In this document: positions 6,218 to 7,934 of the stretch, piece by piece
Position numbering within the stretch: the stretch's first letter is position 1
Layout: each line of letters starts with the position of its first letter
Source: JACVRW01 sp036009005
GTDB lineage: Bacteria; Actinomycetota; Thermoleophilia; Solirubrobacterales; Thermoleophilaceae
Direction of reading: 5' to 3'
DNA: 7,934 bases
Assembly (NCBI GenBank): GCA_036009005.1
Contig: DASYMP010000128.1
Coordinates: forward strand, 1-7,934
The notes under the pieces: generated by a model
What the model was told of the DNA's origin: nothing
What the model saw: only the letters and a program-made list of their open reading frames with translations
Databases searched by the model: none
Position numbers and translations under genes: made by a program

Positions 6218-6250
6218 GAGAGCCCCGCTCCGGCGGGGCTCTCTTCTTCT
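6218..6250 (+). terminator. Intrinsic terminator closing the transporter operon
   Basis: A perfect 11-bp stem (6218-6228 GAGAGCCCCGC with 6233-6243 GCGGGGCTCTC) with a TCCG loop is followed by the pyrimidine/T-rich tract TTCTTCT (6244-6250). It lies 28 nt after the binding-protein stop and is the only strong terminator in the window, separating the transporter from the downstream unit. Confidence 0.9.
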
Positions 6251-6274
6251 CATCGCGCGCTCATGAGTGCTTCC

Positions 6275-6287
6275 TAGCGTGCCCCCC
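6275..6287 (+). promoter_or_regulatory. Possible -10 box and leaderless start for the small lipoprotein gene
   Basis: TAGCGT (6275-6280) matches the loose TANNNT -10 pattern and ends 7 nt before ATG 6288. No Shine-Dalgarno precedes that ATG and no clear -35 is seen. The terminator directly upstream means this gene needs its own promoter. The match is weak, and this copy lacks the TGATATATCA palindrome, so it is probably outside the GntR regulon. Confidence 0.35.
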
Positions 6288-6773
6288 ATGCTCAAGAAGC
6301 TGCTCACCATGCTCACGCTCCTCGCGCTGCTCGCGCTCGCCGCCTGTGGCGGGTCGAGCTCGAAGCCCTCCGACGCGGGCCAGCCGGAGGCGGCGTCGGC
6401 CGCGTCCGGTGACATCCCGGACAACCAGGCCTTCCTCACCTACAAGGGGCCCGGCTACTCGCTGAAGTATCCCGAGGGCTGGACCAAGAGCGGCACCGGC
6501 ACCAACCTCACCTTCGGCGACAAGGACAACACGATCCACCTCGTGACCAGCACGGGCGCGCCGCCGATCCCGGTCAAGGGCGGCCGCGGCAAGGTGACGA
6601 TCCACAGGCTCGGGAAGCCGAACCCGGTCACCGGCAAGCGACCGAACCTGATCATCGACCGCTACGTCTACACGAAGAACGGCAAGGTGGCCGTGCTCGA
6701 CCTGGCAACCCCGAAGGGCGTCGACAACGTGGACGCCTACAGGCTGATCTCGAAGAGCTTCCGGTGGCAGTGA
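6288..6773 (+). CDS. Small lipoprotein with PsbP/DcrB-like domain appearance, function unknown
   Basis: From ATG 6288 the product has 161 residues: a compact signal peptide (MLKK start, Leu/Ala core) with lipobox LAAC and Cys20, a low-complexity Ser/Ala/Gly tether to about residue 42, and one domain of about 115 residues. The segment 'YSLKYPEGWTKSG' (about 57-69), 'LTFGDKDNTIHLVTS' and the final 'YRLISKSFRW' resemble the opening and closing strands of PsbP/DcrB (Mog1-like) lipoproteins. That is recognition by eye only. In-frame GTG codons at 6267 and 6279 would add 7 or 3 residues before the signal peptide, so ATG is preferred. The gene's end overlaps the following ABC ATPase, suggesting the lipoprotein works with that exporter-type system outside the membrane. 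No catalytic residues are evident. Confidence 0.8.
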   Translation: MLKKLLTMLTLLALLALAACGGSSSKPSDAGQPEAASAASGDIPDNQAFLTYKGPGYSLKYPEGWTKSGTGTNLTFGDKDNTIHLVTSTGAPPIPVKGGRGKVTIHRLGKPNPVTGKRPNLIIDRYVYTKNGKVAVLDLATPKGVDNVDAYRLISKSFRWQ

Positions 6774-7486
6774 GAAGCCTCTGGGTCGAGCCCGAGCGGC
6801 CCGCCAACGAGGTCGAGTGGGCGGCGCTCGAGACGCACGACGTCTTCAAGATATACCGCTCCGGCCCCACCGAGACGGTCGCGCTGAGAGGCCTCGACCT
6901 GAAGGTGGAGCGCGGCGAGGCGGTGGCCGTGCACGGTCGCTCCGGCAGCGGCAAGAGCACGTTCCTCACGCTGGCGGCCGGGCTCGACGAGCCCTCCGCC
7001 GGGGAGGTGCGGTCATTCGGCCGGTCCCTGGGCCGGCTCGACGAGCGCGAGCTGGCCGACTACCGGGCACAGCAGCTCGCGATCGTGTTCCAGAGCGACA
7101 ACCTCTGGCCCGCGCTCACCGCCGAGGAGAACATCGTCACGGCGCTCCGGCTCGCCGGCCGCGACGACGACGTCCGCGAGCGAGCCCAAGCCTCACTCGC
7201 CGGCTTCGGCCTCGAGAAGCGTGCGCACCAGAACGTGGGAACGCTGTCAGGCGGCGAGCGTCAGCGCGTGGCGATCGCGGCCGCCTTTGCCCGTGAGGCT
7301 CCGCTCGTGCTCGCCGACGAGCCGACCGGCGAGCTCGACGAGCGAAACGAGCAGGTCGTGATCGAGTCGCTCCTGCGACTGCGCGACGACGGCGGCGCGA
7401 CCGTCGTAGTGGTGACCCACTCCGATCGGGTGGCACGCGCGGTCGACCGCATGATCGAGCTGCGCGACGGGAGGGTGGCCGCATGA
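6764..7486 (+). CDS. ABC transporter ATP-binding protein, MacB/LolD class (first of two)
   Basis: A 240-residue stand-alone nucleotide-binding protein. Seen: A-loop region 'VFKIYRSGPTETVALRG' (27-43), Walker A GRSGSGKST (58-66), Q-loop Gln110 in VFQSDNLWP, signature LSGGERQRVAIA (161-172), Walker B LVLADEPTGELD (181-192) and switch His219 in THSD. 'ADEPTGELD' and the absence of C-terminal regulatory domains are typical of the MacB/LolD/FtsE-type ATPases, which drive lipoprotein extraction, peptide or drug export, or mechanotransmission with FtsX-like permeases. Two starts are possible: GTG 6764, with a weak AAGAG 6 nt upstream, or GTG 6770, which makes a GTGA overlap with the lipoprotein stop. 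Either way the gene overlaps the lipoprotein gene and is likely translationally coupled to it. The substrate is unknown. Confidence 0.88.
   Translation: MAVRSLWVEPERPANEVEWAALETHDVFKIYRSGPTETVALRGLDLKVERGEAVAVHGRSGSGKSTFLTLAAGLDEPSAGEVRSFGRSLGRLDERELADYRAQQLAIVFQSDNLWPALTAEENIVTALRLAGRDDDVRERAQASLAGFGLEKRAHQNVGTLSGGERQRVAIAAAFAREAPLVLADEPTGELDERNEQVVIESLLRLRDDGGATVVVVTHSDRVARAVDRMIELRDGRVAA
7470..7475 (+). promoter_or_regulatory. Ribosome binding site for the second ABC ATPase
   Basis: GGAGGG at 7470-7475 lies 7 nt before ATG 7483, whose ATGA overlaps the stop of the preceding ATPase. It confirms the start and tight coupling of the two ATPase genes. Confidence 0.75.
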
Positions 7487-7934
7487 CCGTCGAAGCGCCC
7501 GTCAGGCCCCAGACGCTCACCGCTCTCGCCGAGTGCCGGGACGTGTCCGTCGAGTACGGCGAGGGCGACGCCCGCGTGGCCGCACTCCAGGACGTGAGCC
7601 TGAAGGTCGGCCCCTCGGAGCGTCTCGCGCTGTGGGGCCGCTCCGGCTCCGGCAAGACCACGCTCCTGCACGTGCTCGGCGGCCTCGTCGAGCCCACCGC
7701 CGGGGTCGTGACCTGGAGGGGCGAAGAGCTCTCGTCGCTCGACGCCGCGGCCCGCGCACGTGTCCGCGCCCGCGGCATGGCCTACGTGTTCCAGGGCGCC
7801 CACCTGCTCCCCTACTTCACCGCGTACGAGAACGTGGCGTTCGCGGCCGCCACCGTCGAGGACGACCCGACGGCCGAGCGCGCCGAGGAGCTGCTCGGGC
7901 TGGTGGGTCTCGCCTCGAAGCTCGACAGCCTGCC
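7483..7934 (+). CDS. ABC transporter ATP-binding protein, MacB/LolD class (second of two, 3' partial)
   Basis: The first 150 residues are visible before the window edge. Seen: the strand 'CRDVSVEYGEG' followed by 'VAALQDVSLKV', Walker A GRSGSGKTT (52-60), and Q-loop Gln104 in YVFQGAHLLPYFTAYENV, typical of the MacB/LolD class. Signature, Walker B and switch His lie beyond the edge. It resembles the ATPase just upstream (shared 'RSGSGK', 'VALRG/AALQD', 'EPSAG/EPTAG') but is diverged, so this is an old paralogous pair that may form a heterodimer or serve separate permeases. It is joined to the upstream gene by ATGA. The protein could be a single-domain ATPase or continue into a membrane domain; the window does not show which. 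Confidence 0.88.
   Translation, partial: MTVEAPVRPQTLTALAECRDVSVEYGEGDARVAALQDVSLKVGPSERLALWGRSGSGKTTLLHVLGGLVEPTAGVVTWRGEELSSLDAAARARVRARGMAYVFQGAHLLPYFTAYENVAFAAATVEDDPTAERAEELLGLVGLASKLDSL

Noticed and set aside
6267..6287. GTG 6267 as start of the small lipoprotein
   Set aside because: It adds residues before a normal MLKK signal peptide start and has no ribosome binding site; ATG 6288 gives a compact lipoprotein signal.

Overview
The window is about 70% G+C with codon use to match, and long open frames occur on every strand. The gene content is GntR/FCD regulator, ALDH, OpuA/ProU-type betaine transporter and MacB/LolD-type ATPases. Two genes start on GTG with no Shine-Dalgarno but with a TANNNT box about 7 nt upstream. 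Together these suggest a high-GC actinobacterium, possibly a Thermoleophilia/Solirubrobacterales-type lineage; that lineage is an impression from protein style, not a measurement. All convincing genes lie on the + strand.

Region 1 (1-2022). The C-terminal part of a GntR/FadR-family regulator (FCD ligand-binding domain) enters from the left edge and stops at 380. A 137-bp gap follows, holding a long, nearly perfect stem-loop (427-475), a competing smaller hairpin, and a palindrome TGATATATCA placed 7 nt before the GTG start of an NAD(P)-dependent aldehyde dehydrogenase (518-1969).

Region 2 (2005-6250). The same 16-bp motif, at exactly the same distance from a GTG start, precedes a quaternary-ammonium-type ABC importer. 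It consists of a ProV-like ATPase, a 686-residue permease made of two fused ProW-like domains, and a lipoprotein substrate-binding protein that starts on TTG behind a strong AGGAGG. The genes overlap one another and end at a strong intrinsic terminator (6218-6250). The most economical reading is one regulon: the FCD regulator senses a ligand and controls, through twin operators overlapping the -10 boxes of two leaderless promoters, both uptake of a betaine-like compound and oxidation of an aldehyde derived from it. This points to catabolism at least as much as to osmoprotection.

Region 3 (6251-7934). A separate unit starts with a small lipoprotein with a PsbP/DcrB-like look. Its end overlaps an ABC ATPase of the MacB/LolD class, which overlaps (ATGA) a second ATPase of the same class cut by the window edge. 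A permease for these ATPases is expected downstream but is not in view.

No RNA genes, CRISPR arrays, insertion sequences or attachment sites were seen. The most unusual signals are the paired operator/leaderless-promoter motif and the structured region between the regulator and the dehydrogenase.
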